This document shows positions 45,391 through 56,484 of a DNA stretch of 64,000 bases, in pieces. Within the stretch, counting starts at the first letter, position 1. The number at the start of each line of letters is the position of its first letter. The translations under genes and the position numbers were made by a program. The stretch is from Escarpia spicata (taxonomy: Eukaryota > Annelida > Polychaeta > Sabellida > Siboglinidae). Where the stretch lies: assembly GCA_963995525.1 (NCBI GenBank), contig OZ023206.1, forward strand, positions 28,450,960 to 28,514,959. Direction: 5' to 3'. The notes beneath the pieces are model-generated. The model worked only from the letters and a program-made list of their open reading frames with translations, was not told the origin of the DNA and ran no database searches.

Positions 45391-45620
45391 TGGTTTGACG
45401 CACGCGACTGAATACTGAATATGTGTGTCGCATATGTAGCTTATGTCATATATAACGGCATAAAACTGCAAAAACGTGTTAGAACCTTGATGGATATTGC
45501 TATATAGTATATAATCTTTATGAACATTATTATATGCTACAGCCTTGATGGTGAACATTATTACATGATAAACCCATGATGACTGGTACTATATATCACT
45601 CACTCAATCCTCTTCATGCC

Positions 45621-46850
45621 TTAGGTGGCACATAAGGCATTAAGAAGAGACCGCCACTGCTGTCGGTCGGCAGCCCGTGCATCGATCGTACTCCACGTCA
45701 GCTGGCAGGCCTTCATTTCCTTCTCCACTGTTATTCTCCACGTCTCTTTTGGACGACCTCGTCTCCGTCTTCCATCCGCTGTCCAATGTAGGGCTATCTC
45801 TGGTAGTGCGCCTGTGGGCATTCTGCAAATATGCCATAGCCATATCCATATCCGTCTCTTGATCTTCGTAGCCAGAGATGTTGAATACGTCTGGCGGGGA
45901 AACTCTTCATTGGTGATGGTGTTCGGCCAAAATACCCCTATAATCTTCCGGAGACATTTTTTCTGGAAGGTCTCTAGCTTGTGTGTTCGTCTTGCTGTCA
46001 ACTTCCAGCACTCAGAGCCATAGAGAAGTACACTGAGGACGATACTATTGTATAGACTCAGTTTTGTTTTAAATATCGGCTGTCTGGACTGCCAGATGGA
46101 TATCAGCATGGAAAGTCTGGTTGGCTTTGATGATTCTAGCAGTGGCATCTTTCTCGGAGGTTCCCTCTGTTGTGACTTGTTTTCCCAAGTATATATATTC
46201 CTCGACCTCTTTCAAGGCATCACTGTTGATGGTAGTAATGGGATTGCCTGTTTTGTGGTTGCTCCTCATCAATTTGGTTTTCGGTGTGTTGAGCTTTAGC
46301 CCGATCTGTGGTGCTGAGTCCGTAATTGTCTCCGTCTTTTCTTTTTTCTGGACAGCAGTCCTATATCATCTGCATAGTCCAGGTCTTCCATAATTGAGGT
46401 ATGTGTCCATTTGGTGCCTTTGTTTCCGTATTTAGTGATTTCCGTCAACCGCCAGTCAATGGCAAGGATGAACAGAAAGGAAAAAATAATACATCCCTGC
46501 TTCACGCCAGATTTGATGCTGAAGCTTTCTGTCAGGTGGTTGTTAAAAGCAACTTGTCACTGAACGTCTGTATAGAGTATCTTGATGACATTAAACATCT
46601 TCCGGGGGATCCAGTAGTGACGAAGTATCTTCCACAAGGATTCTCTGTGGAGGGAGTCAAAGTCTTTTCGAAGTCAATGAAGTCTGGCAATGTAGATGGT
46701 ATTGTTCCATTCAGCGCTTTGTTCTGAGATTTGCCTTAATGTGAATATGTGGTCTTTGCAAGACTTGTAATCGGCTTGTTGTTCTTGTCGAAGGATGGTA
46801 TCAATAGCTGCTGATATTCTCACATTCCAACATCAAATGTTAATAATTGA
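45621..46850 (-). mobile_element. Reverse-transcriptase remnant (RTE-like)
   Basis: From 46,850 down: DFDSLHRESLWKILRHYWIP, VKQGCIIFSFLFILAIDW, EDLDYADDIGLLS (catalytic YADD kept), EVEEYIYLGKQVTTEG, then an intact 175-codon C-terminus with LLYGSECWKLTARRTHKLE, RIWIWLWHICRMP and RRRRGRPKETWRITVEKEM. Typical of endonuclease-RT elements abundant in marine invertebrates. Frame breaks upstream; 5' part absent. Confidence 0.85.
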
Positions 46851-47375
46851 TTTTGGTGTTCGGGGATCCGCTGTCGGAGTGGGGGCTCCCTTACGGATTT
46901 GGCTGCCATTAGTCATTGAACCAGTTTGCTTCGCTTCTATTACAGGGTGCAGTGTTCTCTCTGGTAGCTAGTCTGTTTTTATGAGGTGGGATCGCTAGAT
47001 CCACGCTCAACCCTCCTTCTTTACCCGGGTTTAGGACCTGTGCACAAAAGTCATCGGTCAAAGTCCAAAGTTCACTTCCGGTGCACCAAGATCAAGGTCA
47101 AAGATCGAGTGGCGCTCCCTGGCGAATAGGTTATGAACTATGTAACTAGATCAAGTAGCGCCCCTTGGTGCATAAGTGGTGAAACAGTACTCCGTAAATT
47201 CGTGCCTCTTATATATATATATATATACATATACATATACATTTTTTTTTTTCTCAAAGTAGCTATATATATATACATATATATATAGCTACTTTGAAAA
47301 GGAAATGTTCCCATATTCACAGATAGGCTCGTTTGAGAGCTACTTTGGAAAGATGAACAACATGACTAGCGATAA
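46851..47375. other. No gene seen; AT hairpin
   Basis: Contains an inverted repeat with arms at about 47,251-47,273 and 47,278-47,300 (CAAAGTAGCTATATATA and its complement), with AT-rich spacer and flanks. Confidence 0.6.
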
Positions 47376-49589
47376 CGTGTGACGAGGCTGGACTTATTCC
47401 GATGCGGCCAGAGGGCCGCAGGCCATCACGGCAAGTATGGTGAACTTGACCCCTATCCCTTTTGCCGTCGTCTTCCCCCCACTACCAGCGACGGCCTCGA
47501 CGGTACGAACCCTGGCGCCAACACTTATGACGGCGCCTCCATCACACCAGGTGGTAAGTGTTTATTAACATTATTAATTCCATTTCACTATTTTTATATG
47601 TAATTATCTAGCATTAAGACTCCTGAAAACACGATGTCTAATAACAATCCTTCGTACGTTAAGAAATCGCCCGTCGGGCCCCTCAAGTCTCTGCTTCCCT
47701 TGAGTCCACAGCGCCCGCCTCGAGACCACCACCATCTTCCCTGGCAATCTTAACGTGCGCAGATTGCGCGACGTCCTTCACATGTCGGAACTCCTTGAAG
47801 CGCCACGTCGATCACGGCAGTTGCGGCCGCCCGAAAAGGACGGCCGAGGAGTCCAAGTTAGACACGCTGGTGGTGATTCATAATTTTATATTGGGTTACT
47901 ATACATTTTCGCCTAAAGGCGGTTCCTACCTTCTTCCAACCAAAAGGTGGCTCCATATGTACTTCCAATCAAAACGACGCTTCTCCACTAATTTCCGCTA
48001 AAATGACGACTCCCTATATATTCTCTATCAATATGGCGTCCCCGTATGTTTACTTCCGCTAAAATGAGAACTCCCTATACATATCCGTGTTTGTTGACTT
48101 CCTCCAAAATAGCGGGTCCTACCTTCTTTCTGTAAAAAATCTATCTCCCTTTGTACTTCCGCTAAAATGACGTCCCTTGTATGTTTACTTACAATAAAAA
48201 GCAGGTTCCTACGCACTTCCATCATAATGGCCTCTCGGTGTATCTTTACTTCCGTTAAAATGGCGGCTCCCACATACTTCCTGTCAACATAGCTGCTCTC
48301 ACCTTCTTCCTATCGAGACATTGTCTCCATATACTTATCGTTTTCCTATCGACTCTTTCTCACTGTATTTTCGGTCTCATGACTTTTGGTCACGTGTTTT
48401 CCCTACCATAGTGTCAGTAATATTTAATTATTCTTATAGAAATTCATCAACAGGCCCTTGCCCCCCAAGAGGCAGCCGACCCCGACAGCCACCGGGTCAG
48501 CGCCGAGCCCGACCCCGACAGACACCGCGACAGCTCCTTCGGCCTCACCGGCCAGCCCGACACCACCCCCGAAGCATCAGAAGGTGCTACCGCACTTTTC
48601 ATGCTGCGATCGTTCTCCAGGACAAGAAATTGTCCCCGTCAAATAAAAGACGTTCTCCAGGATAAGAGACTGTCCCCGTCATATAAAAGACGTTCTCCAG
48701 GCAAGAGATTGTCCCCGTCATATAAAAGAGGGACGGTGCCAAAGAAAGGTGCACAAAGAGCACCAGCGGGAAGCTCATAGTCAAGAAATACTGGCACTTG
48801 TTATCATATCGTTTAAATGTTTTCAGGCGCTGCTACAAATTGCATCTCTTTATATTTTTGTATAGCATGATTAAATGTCAACTTGTCTTTATTTCAGGTG
48901 CTGCTACAAAGCCCGTCTCTTTATTGTTTTTATTTCAGCGCCAAGAAAAGGAGGGAGTCGCAGATTGTGCTGCTGGTGTCCCCGCTATCACTGTGCCACC
49001 TGCGTTGGTGTCCAAAGGCACCTCGGTGAGTGATCTTTGAAGACGTCGGCTATTGCCACGGAGCATGCCTCTATTTAGAGCACATATCAACTGAACAGAT
49101 TTACTACGATAAGATCGTAAAATATTCCAGTCTTTTTTTTCTATATTGTGTGTTTAATTAGTTGAATACTTTACTACATCTTTCATTATCCAACTTATGA
49201 ACTACAGTCCAATTTGTATTACTTTTATTAACCTCATTAACTTAACCTAACAAATAATTTTCTACCCTCAACAAAAGAAAAAATAATCCTATGTGTTTTA
49301 TTGGACAATGAAAACATATTGTATTGTATTGTAAAAACATATTTTATTGTAGAAATATCGAAAACGCCGACGGTCGCCGGCATTAGGCGTGGTATCAACT
49401 ACGACTAAACCACCGCCTTCCGCGTCATCGGGCGTGACGTCAGCCACGAGTAATTTGCCACCTTCTGCGCCATTGTCTTCACCACCTCTGGAAGAACACC
49501 CTATTATACCATCAGGGTCGGTGGACTTTGTATCGGATCGTATTCGTTCAACTTACCGAGTGGCGCGCATCCAGACCACTTTAAATTAA
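47376..49589 (+). CDS. Candidate multi-exon gene: zinc finger and P/S/T-rich tail
   Basis: Proposed exons: up to 47,553 (donor GTAAGT), 47,712-about 47,869 or 47,872, 48,440-48,583, 48,939-49,025, 49,353-49,589 (TAA). Phases match at every join (1, 0, 0, 0). Acceptors follow pyrimidine-rich tracts (CCACAG, TTATAG, TTTCAG) or a T-rich one (TTGTAG); donors are GTAAGT, a weak GTG, GTGCTA and GTGAGT. Exon 2 encodes a finger, CADCATSFTCRNSLKRHVDH then GSCGRPKR. Later exons are rich in P, T, S (PTPTATGSAPSPTPTDT) with a basic patch (KYRKRRRSP). Exons are GC-rich and introns AT-rich. I do not recognise the protein. The 5' end is not defined (frame opens at 47,376). It could be a host nuclear protein or a decayed element gene: the finger resembles those of Polinton PolB. 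Confidence 0.4.
47885..48400. repeat. Degenerate ~35 bp repeat with AAAATGGCG boxes
   Basis: Units like 'acttccgctaaaatggcggc' 'tccctatat' recur about twelve times with changes. AAnATGGCGGC is the YY1 recognition word. Lies in the proposed intron 2 of the 47.4 kb gene. Confidence 0.7.
48605..48728. repeat. Three ~40 bp tandem units
   Basis: Unit starts 'acgttctccaggataagaga' and ends 'ctgtccccgtcatataaaag'. One frame reads KRLSPSYKRRSPGKRLSPSY and runs on to a TAG near 48,779, so it could be an alternative 3' exon following exon 3. Confidence 0.8.
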
Positions 49590-50220
49590 GATTTACTGAG
49601 ACTGATCAATTCTTTTAACCCTACATTGTGGAATGTCTTTAATCGACAGAATACTTGTCTCGTGGTGGGCGCTTGAAGTAATGTCCATTGTCCCCTGCCC
49701 CTAGCTATACAGTTATTATTATGTTGAGTAAGGATGGCCAAGGAAACATTGATCAGGCAGTTTATTAACATTTTAAAATACCCTATTGGAAGAAGGGTAT
49801 TGTCTTCGCATGCATATATGTGGATATATCGGAACGGAAGCAGCAACTACTTCTATCATTCACACATTCGTATTGTCCATCGGCAAAACAGGTACGGAAA
49901 GGTACGTCTGCTCCGTCCATGTGTGCAAAAAGGACGTTAGATAGATAGACAGATATAGTTTATTGTTGGATTCGTATCAATCATAAATATAAACATAATC
50001 AAACAAGTATGACAGTCGGTGAGATGATATACGATTCCAGGCTGACAGCGGAACCAACGAAAGCTGTAATTTTATTTTGCCAAGTTTCATTGGTCTGGGG
50101 AGGTGAAACTTCTGATCTTCCGAAAGAGTACCCACACGGACCAATATCTAAATGTATCCTTACATCATCCATTACACCAGAAGATGAGAGTGATCAGTAC
50201 GCTACTAAACAGATGTGAAG
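49590..50220. other. No gene seen
   Basis: Possible 3' UTR of the preceding candidate gene, then unique sequence. The 69-codon frame at 50,009-50,218 has no recognisable domain. Confidence 0.35.
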
Positions 50221-51060
50221 CGTTTCTCACAGAACAGAAGATAAACGCAATGAAAGAGAACACATCAAAGAAGTCCTAAAGAAATTCAGGTATCCACAGT
50301 GGACCATATCAACGGTACAGAGAAAGATTAAACAAAAGAACGATGCCAACATCAGGAAGAAAACTGTAGAAAAAGACAAGATCAAATGCATGGTGGTATT
50401 TTCGTATGTCGAAGGATTATCCGAAACCACATCACGGATCATGAGGAAAAGTGGACACAGCAATGAAACCTCACAACAACATCTAGAGGTCACTGGTAAG
50501 ACCAAAAGACGAAGTGGAACCACACAAGATGTGTGAAGGAGTGTACGCTATATCCTGTAAGAACTGCAATGCCACATACATCGGAGAAACTAAACGCACA
50601 CTTGGAACCCGCATCAGAGAACACAGAGATAACACAGACAAAGCAACAATGAACAGACCCTACACCAGAAACAACAAAAAAACATCTGAAAAGGGGATGA
50701 ACAAATCAGCCATCATGGACCACATGACACAGCAAAATCACATAGTAGACTGGGAGGGGGCCAAATTTGTGGACAGGAAGTCGGACTGGAAGACAAGAGG
50801 CATCAAAGAAGCGATCTGGATTAGAAAAACCAAGGCCTGCATGAACCGAGACGAAGGCCGGTACCGGCTTTCACACATCTACGACGATCTCTTGAAGAGC
50901 CACACAGGGCGCTGCCGTGGGGGCACACACCTGAGTGACTACGTCTGTGCTGAAGGATTACTGTGTCGCCATTTTGCGGTAGTCGTCTGAAGAAGACTGC
51001 TGAAAGCAGTCGAAACGTCACGAAAACAAAAGGTAAACTGACTGTGAAATAAGGAAAACT
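50221..51060 (+). mobile_element. Penelope-like element 3' end with GIY-YIG endonuclease
   Basis: An open frame (50,245-50,518) holds KEVLKKFRYPQWTISTVQRK and MVVFSYVEGLSETTSRIMRK, the linker downstream of the Penelope RT. After a frame break, 50,514-50,990 encodes CEGVYAISCKNCNATYIGET, then RTLGTRIREHRD and AIMDHMTQQNHIVDWEGAKF, then EAIWIRK: a GIY-YIG nuclease with its C-C motif, Tyr, Arg and Glu positions. The RT itself is missing (5' truncation). Confidence 0.88.
50983..51023 (+). ncRNA. Hammerhead-like motif at the Penelope 3' end
   Basis: Stem I TCGT (50,983-50,986) with ACGA (51,020-51,023); CTGAAGA (50,987-50,993); stem II GACTGCT (50,995-51,001), loop GAA, AGCAGTC (51,005-51,011); GAAAC (51,012-51,016); GTC (51,017-51,019). 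The order matches a minimal hammerhead ribozyme with a very short stem III, as described in Penelope-like elements. An extra A (50,994) lies between CUGANGA and stem II, so activity is uncertain. Confidence 0.4.
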
Positions 51061-51369
51061 ATCACTCATAAAGCTTTAATCAGTTGGTTTAAAATGGTAA
51101 TAATATAAAATAAGTATGCCTAATTATTCAGTGAACTGGTCGCTATCAAACCCACAAATAGCTTGATAAACGACGTAATAATAATTTCACGTGTATCATG
51201 TTGGTAAAGTTTTTATAATAGACCAAGTGTGTAAAATGGAACAACAACAATAGTAAATGTTCAATTGTATAGCAAACAAACATTTGGTGATCCCAGCCAC
51301 CGACAATGACTAGAATATGATTACACATATGAACAGGTGTTTCGTAATGAATTAAGGTTCTGCTAGAAC
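51061..51369. other. No gene seen
   Basis: AT-rich spacer between the Penelope element and the next LINE. Confidence 0.35.
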
Positions 51370-52880
51370 TTCATATTTACTTACAAAAATGGCTTTTAGT
51401 GATAATACAAAACATTTTAGGTTGTTTTTGTTTTGAGTGATTGTTGGAATTGTATTCCACATCAACGGACCTCTACATAGTAAATTGTTTGAAGATTTTA
51501 CAGTAGAAGTGGTGAAAGAACGTATATGTGAAGTTGTCTAGTTCCGTGAGTGTGTATGTCACAGGTAAATGTAAAAAGATCGGATAAAGTGTGATAGGCT
51601 GCCGTGAACATAATTATACATACATTTTCCACCTTCAATTTCACATATATCTTGCAGTTTTATTAAATATAGACACATAAAGTGGGGATGCGAGTTTTCT
51701 CAGTAATTTATTTTAAGTATGGAAAATTGTTTTGCATAAGAAATAATTTTGTGAAATGAGTCTTGTATGTGGATCTCCACAAGGTGATTCTGTATGTCAA
51801 GTAGGGGTAAACTAAAGTATAATAAATTGTTTTAGAGGCAGAAACAGGAAGATGGCGGTTAACTTTATTAATTGCGTATAACGCAGTGGTTAGCTTATCT
51901 TGGCATACATTTATGTGTTCCTGTCAATCAAGTCTTTCATCAGTAGGAAGGCCTAGATATTTTACACATTTTATATGCCGAAATATTTTATTAGACATTG
52001 TTAGGAATAATTCCTCACTCTGAGGAGGACGAGATCTACTAAATAACATGCATTTTGTCTTGGAAACATTCAGGGATAATTTATTAGCACGAAACCAGTT
52101 AGCTAATACGTTAAGTTCGTTATTCATATATTCACGTACACTGTATATTATTTATTTGTTTTCTAATCTTGTATATAGTAGTGTCATCAGCAAATAATAT
52201 AGTTTTGCACTTTTTACACAAAGAGGAAGGTCATTTATGTAAAATAAACAAGAGCGGACCGCGGATAGACCCCTATGGGACACCATAGATATATTGCTGA
52301 AGCGAATCACTATTATTGAATTTAACATATTATTTCTGTTTGAGAGATAACTCTTAAACCATTTGAGTGGATTACCCATTATTCCATAATATTCAAGTTT
52401 ATGTAATAAGTTTTGGTGATCAATTGGTTCAAATGATTTCCTCAGACCCAGGAAAACACCAAGGACCGAGTCTTTTTTCAGAGCTTTCATGACAACACTA
52501 GTAAGTGCGGTTATAACATTTATTGTTGAATGTTTTTCACGAAAACCATATTGGTTATTGTTGAGTATTTTTTGGGTATAAAATCATAAATCCTTCTATA
52601 TACAATGTTGGCAGTATTTTAGAAATTGAGGGTACCAAAGATATTGGTCTAAAATTAGAAATTTCATATTTAACATTTGTCTTATAGATAGGTGTAATTG
52701 TTGCTATTTCAATTCATCTGGTACTATTCCATCAACTATTGACTTGTTTATTAAAGTAGTTATTGGTAGAGCTATTTGCACACCGAATAGATTTTTGGAA
52801 CAAGCGGACTCAGATTGTCATAACCATATCGTAATATTTTCTTAGGTTGAAAAGATATTATAATTTGACTGATCTCATTT
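51370..52880 (-). mobile_element. CR1/Jockey-like LINE, RT region, decayed
   Basis: On minus: YGFREKHSTINVITALTSV, VLGVFLGLRKSFEPIDHQNL, EYYGIMGNPLKWFKSYLSNR, YINDLP, then NVLANWFRANKLSLNVSKTK, CVKYLGLPTDERL and INVCQDKLTTALYAINKV-type text. The catalytic FADD is lost (frame break at that site). Confidence 0.8.
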
Positions 52881-53041
52881 AGATCGGTAGGGCTCATAAA
52901 AAACTATTTGGATTTTGTTTAGGGCAATTCCGAAGGTATGCTGTAAATTGCTTGTTAAATTGAGGTATTGCATTTGCGTGGTTACAAAATGTATTCGAAA
53001 TTTGATCACGATCATTAATTATTTCTTTACTATGCAAACCG

Positions 53042-53175
53042 CACGTGTACTTTCTACTCTGCAGTCCGTGATTATTCGGCACGGCCACGTGTCCTTTCGG
53101 CATGCTCACGTGACCTTCATATTTCTATATAAGCGCGGCGCTCTGACAGCCGCATCGTCATTCATATCACGATGA
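53042..53175 (+). promoter_or_regulatory. TATA promoter with three CACGTG E-boxes
   Basis: CACGTG at 53,042, 53,086 and 53,107; TATATAA at 53,126-53,132; an initiator-like TCATTC at about 53,157-53,163, about 30 bases downstream; ATGs at 53,172 and 53,180. Spacing fits a RNA polymerase II core promoter. Confidence 0.5.
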
Positions 53176-53179
53176 CACC

Positions 53180-53412
53180 ATGTTGAAGACACCCTATTAC
53201 TGCCCTCGCGGTGCTGTAGACTCGAGGGAAGAAGGACGAGCCTACGCGCCGACCTATTATGCCGATGTCCAACCACCATTCCGGGCCGACGGAATCAGAG
53301 GTCGTGGACGTGACAAGCGCCGATGCCGCTATCAAGATCAGAGGTCTGCTTATCGAAAAAGTACGCCAGCATACACTGTACCTTTGACGAACAAATCGGG
53401 GCCGTCACTCAC
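53180..53412 (+). pseudogene. Unidentified Polinton-associated ORF fragment
   Basis: The frame from ATG 53,180 runs into the integrase remnant without a stop. Another frame reads ESEVVDVTSADAAIKIRGLL then IEKVRQHTLYL. Which is real is unclear; no family recognised. Confidence 0.3.
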
Positions 53413-54140
53413 GACAGCATTTCGTCGTTTCTTAAAGGACAATGACGGGCCACTGTCATTGCAAACGGATGAAGGAAAACAGTTTTTGAATAGGGAACTA
53501 CAAGATTTTCGGAAACAGGAAGGCATCTACCATCTTACGACACACAACGATGAGACCAAGGCGTGTATCCTGGAAAGACACAATCGTACTCTTAAGACGG
53601 GTATGTGGAGATCATTCACGAAAAACCAGACGTTAATGTACCTAGACGTATTATTCCACCTATTGGATTCGTATATGGACAGTTATCATACAAGTATTGG
53701 CATGGCGCCATCGGAAGTGAACGTGATCAATCAAAAAGATGTTTGGCACAGGTTGTACGGAAGTCAAGGGCACAGTATAGTCAAACCCGGTTTAAAGTGG
53801 GTGTTCACGTGCGTATCAGCGAAGTCAAGAGACAATTAAAAAAGGTTACTTACCTAACTGGAGTGACGAGATATTTACCGTCAAAACAGTGACTGTTTCT
53901 GACCCACCTGTTTATCATTTGGTCGATGACCAAGATTCGTCAATAGAAGGTACATTTTACGAATAGGAACTACAGAAAGTGGTTGTGACAAAAGATAAAC
54001 TCTATCGTGTCGAGACAGTTTTGGTTTTGGAGCAGCGCAAGCGCGGAAGAAAGACACAGGTGCTGGTCAATTGGCTAGGGTATTCCGATTAATTTAACAG
54101 CTGGTTAGATAAATCGTCACTCGAAGCATATAAAGGCTAG
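53413..54140 (+). pseudogene. Integrase C-terminal half with chromodomain (second copy)
   Basis: LSLQTDEGKQFLN (second catalytic Asp), ETKACILERHNRTLKTGMWR (Glu region), YHTSIGMAPSEVN and DVWHRLYG; frame shift at about 53,770; then KGYLPNWSDEIF-like text near 53,850, an in-frame TAG at about 53,965, and chromodomain words LYRVETVLVLEQRKRGRKTQ then VLVNWLGYSD. The first Asp region is deleted. Confidence 0.88.
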
Positions 54141-54169
54141 TGTACGCCGGTCGAGTCATCATTCGTGTC

Positions 54170-54441
54170 ATGGAAGATTCGACGCATGTTCGGTTCGAAA
54201 ACACAGAGCTCGAATATACCTGAAGTACTAGCAGACGTTGGGTGTTGCTTGGAAATTCGTGCCCGAAATCGGAAATCGTTTTCTTCTGCCAAATCGTCAC
54301 ACTGTACACCGTTCTATTGGTCAGTATCTACAACCTGATTAAATTAGACGGAAAGGCTAAACTTTGGACGGCTTTGTAGCTAAGTTGCCTGGGATACCTG
54401 TTACCTAATCCGTTTATGAAACGAGGTGACCATGTCGTCTG
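54170..54441 (+). pseudogene. Polinton one-pass membrane protein (second copy)
   Basis: ATG present. An early stop at about 54,221, then CPKSEIVFFCQIVTLYTVLL and VSIYNLIKLDGKAKLWTAL, stop, SCLGYLLPNPFMKRGD. Paralogue of 20,824-21,103. Its end overlaps the next ATG by ten bases. Confidence 0.8.
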
Positions 54442-55055
54442 ATTTTTATCTGACATTGTCCAGCAACGCATCAATGAAGTTACCTCCCGGCAATACATTG
54501 ACTCATTATCACGGCGTTACCACAACGCATCCGTCTAGCCAGTCAGTGGGGGTGCGGGTTGGTCAAGTTTCCATATCCGCATAGTTGGCACAACGTGAAA
54601 GGACAGAATACATATTTTAGTGTCTTTGTCAACGGTGTGGTTTATGTGTAGAATGTCGAGGCAGGCTAGTACGGTAGTCCCGATGCGCTCGTGCGTGCAA
54701 TGAACAGAAGCATGAGGACAGCGGTAAAATAAAAGAAGATAAAACTGAGCTAAATGATATCACACAAAACGTGAATACACATATGATAAAAAAACTAATT
54801 TACCGTGTATTCGTTTAACCTAAGGCGCTTGTTAGGCTTCAGCAGTGACATTTACCGCAGTCGAGAAGCGGATGAAAGAGAAGAAGGTTTCACCACGATG
54901 ATAGAAAGAAGCCGAATCTGTGGTAGACATGGCGCAGGGTTTTTATTCTCTCTATATTTACACCAACATCGTCGAATTACGTGTGGTCGGAGACAGCGTC
55001 ATCCCTCTTTTGACGGTTGTACCGATAGAAGGTAAACACGGAGAAGTGGTTTAAA
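54432..55055 (+). pseudogene. Penton, truncated (second copy)
   Basis: ATG, MSSDFYLTLSSNASMKLPPG, several frame breaks, then LLGFSSDIYRSREADEREEG, and text matching MAQGF and LRVVGDSVI-like strands to about 55,020. Cut before the C-terminal strands. Confidence 0.85.
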
Positions 55056-55099
55056 AAAGTTTTATTTGCATCTGCTTAACGTTGAAGAGCGCGCACGTT

Positions 55100-55109
55100 T
55101 GTGTTTGTG

Positions 55110-55145
<36 letters not shown>

Positions 55146-55150
55146 TACAT
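55100..55150. repeat. (GTGC)n microsatellite
   Basis: About 40 bp of GTGC units. Confidence 0.9.
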
Positions 55151-55194
55151 ACGTGTGAGTGTGCCCGCGTGTGTGTTTTTTTGTGACTTTTATT

Positions 55195-55410
55195 CTGTTA
55201 CACACTTGTACTGATATAACATAGTCACCTATACTTCGTCGGAACTGGAGAGCCATGGCATCATTGGTTTCACCAATAGCAAGCTGCTCCAGTATTTTTT
55301 CAAGGAAATATACGACTTTGGAATGAGTATAGTTACACGTGGGTACAAATCCGATCGCAATTGAAAAAGCCAGATCGTGGAACTGTGTGACGTCGATCTA
55401 GTTCGGCGCT
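55195..55410 (-). pseudogene. Unrecognised coding-like fragment
   Basis: A minus frame reads FHDLAFSIAIGFVPTCNYTH, then KVVYFLEKILEQLAIGETND and AMALQFRRSIG. Composition looks like real protein, and it is preceded by a stop at about 55,400. No family recognised; it may belong to the Polinton remnant or to a host gene. Confidence 0.35.
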
Positions 55411-55915
55411 CTCATATCACCAGCGTGGTCTCATTAGACCAAAGATCACATTGCTAAAGCCGAAGGATTGCTATAAATAAACCGATCCGTATACCGCAAA
55501 CATCGTCAACGATTGCGATGTGTCAATTTCGCTGACCCCAATGTTGCATTGATCGCTGCACGTTGTGTATGCAGTGAGACAACAACAATGATAAACGAGT
55601 GCATTCTCGTGCATAAATGGGATGCGAGGGCGATTACCGAGGCGTAGCTAAATTGACCGGAGTTAAAGCAATACTTCCGGAAACATAATATCTCCACCTA
55701 GGCACATATTCCATCACGTGATACGAGGTTCGAGACAAAGATCCGCCAGTCGCTGCTATCAATAGACAGTGTGTATCTCCGTGCGCGTTTCATTAATCCA
55801 TTTTGTATGACATCAACTAACTACGCAATTACATACTTGAACACCACAGCCCGCGATAAATACAGATTAACATTATCCACACGCAGATGAGATTACTTAT
55901 AAGTGCTACCGTGCG
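55411..55915. other. No gene seen
   Basis: Mixed-composition spacer. Short frames lack recognisable features. Confidence 0.35.
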
Positions 55916-56450
55916 GGCATCCAGTCGACGTTCACTAATGTATACTTAAGAGGAATTCTCAGAACGAGTCAGCCGCTTTGAGATTAGATTACCCTTTCGT
56001 TTATAATAATATTATAATATCATTTATTAATATTGCATTTTGAGAATTCCCCTAAGTTGTTTGAGATGACCCCTTAAGTTGATCAACTAATGATCAGCTA
56101 TGTGAATTATAAATATGCTTTAATAACCCTTGTCTTAAGATAATCCCATAATTTAATGTAGAATAATTTGATCAAATAATGATCAGCTATGTGAATTATA
56201 AATATACTTTAATGACCCTTGTCTTAAGATAATCTCATAATTTAGTGTAGATTACTGCTTTCATCTGTTGAGGTGACCCTTTTTAATGACCCCCCTTCTT
56301 AACCTTAACCTGATTACGTCCTATTGTTTGCCGACATGTAGTTATTACGTTATCAGGAAGAGTATGTGAGCGGCATTCCACGTTTTCACCTGAAAATAAG
56401 CGGCGGCTGACTCGTTCTGAGAATCCTTTAGTGAACGTCGACTGGATGCC
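55916..56450. mobile_element. Fold-back / MITE-like element
   Basis: Arms at 55,916-55,976 and 56,403-56,450 are inverted copies (GGCATCCAGTCGACGTTCAC ... GAACGAGTCAGCCGC); the left has about 13 extra bases. Inside, a 73-bp segment starting 'atgatcagctatgtgaatta' is tandemly duplicated (about 56,091 and 56,177). No ORF. Confidence 0.65.
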
Positions 56451-56484
56451 AGCACAGCTAGCCGTCATAAGGATAAGTGTGGTT

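Larger units (their letters stand above)
53040..55055 (+). mobile_element. Second Polinton remnant
   Basis: A ~2 kb slice with promoter, unknown ORF, integrase C-terminal half with chromodomain, membrane protein and penton, in the same order as 19.7-22.0 kb. It is clearly diverged from that copy at protein level, so it is a separate insertion or lineage. PolB, ATPase, PX, capsid and protease are absent. It abuts a LINE on the left. Confidence 0.9.
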
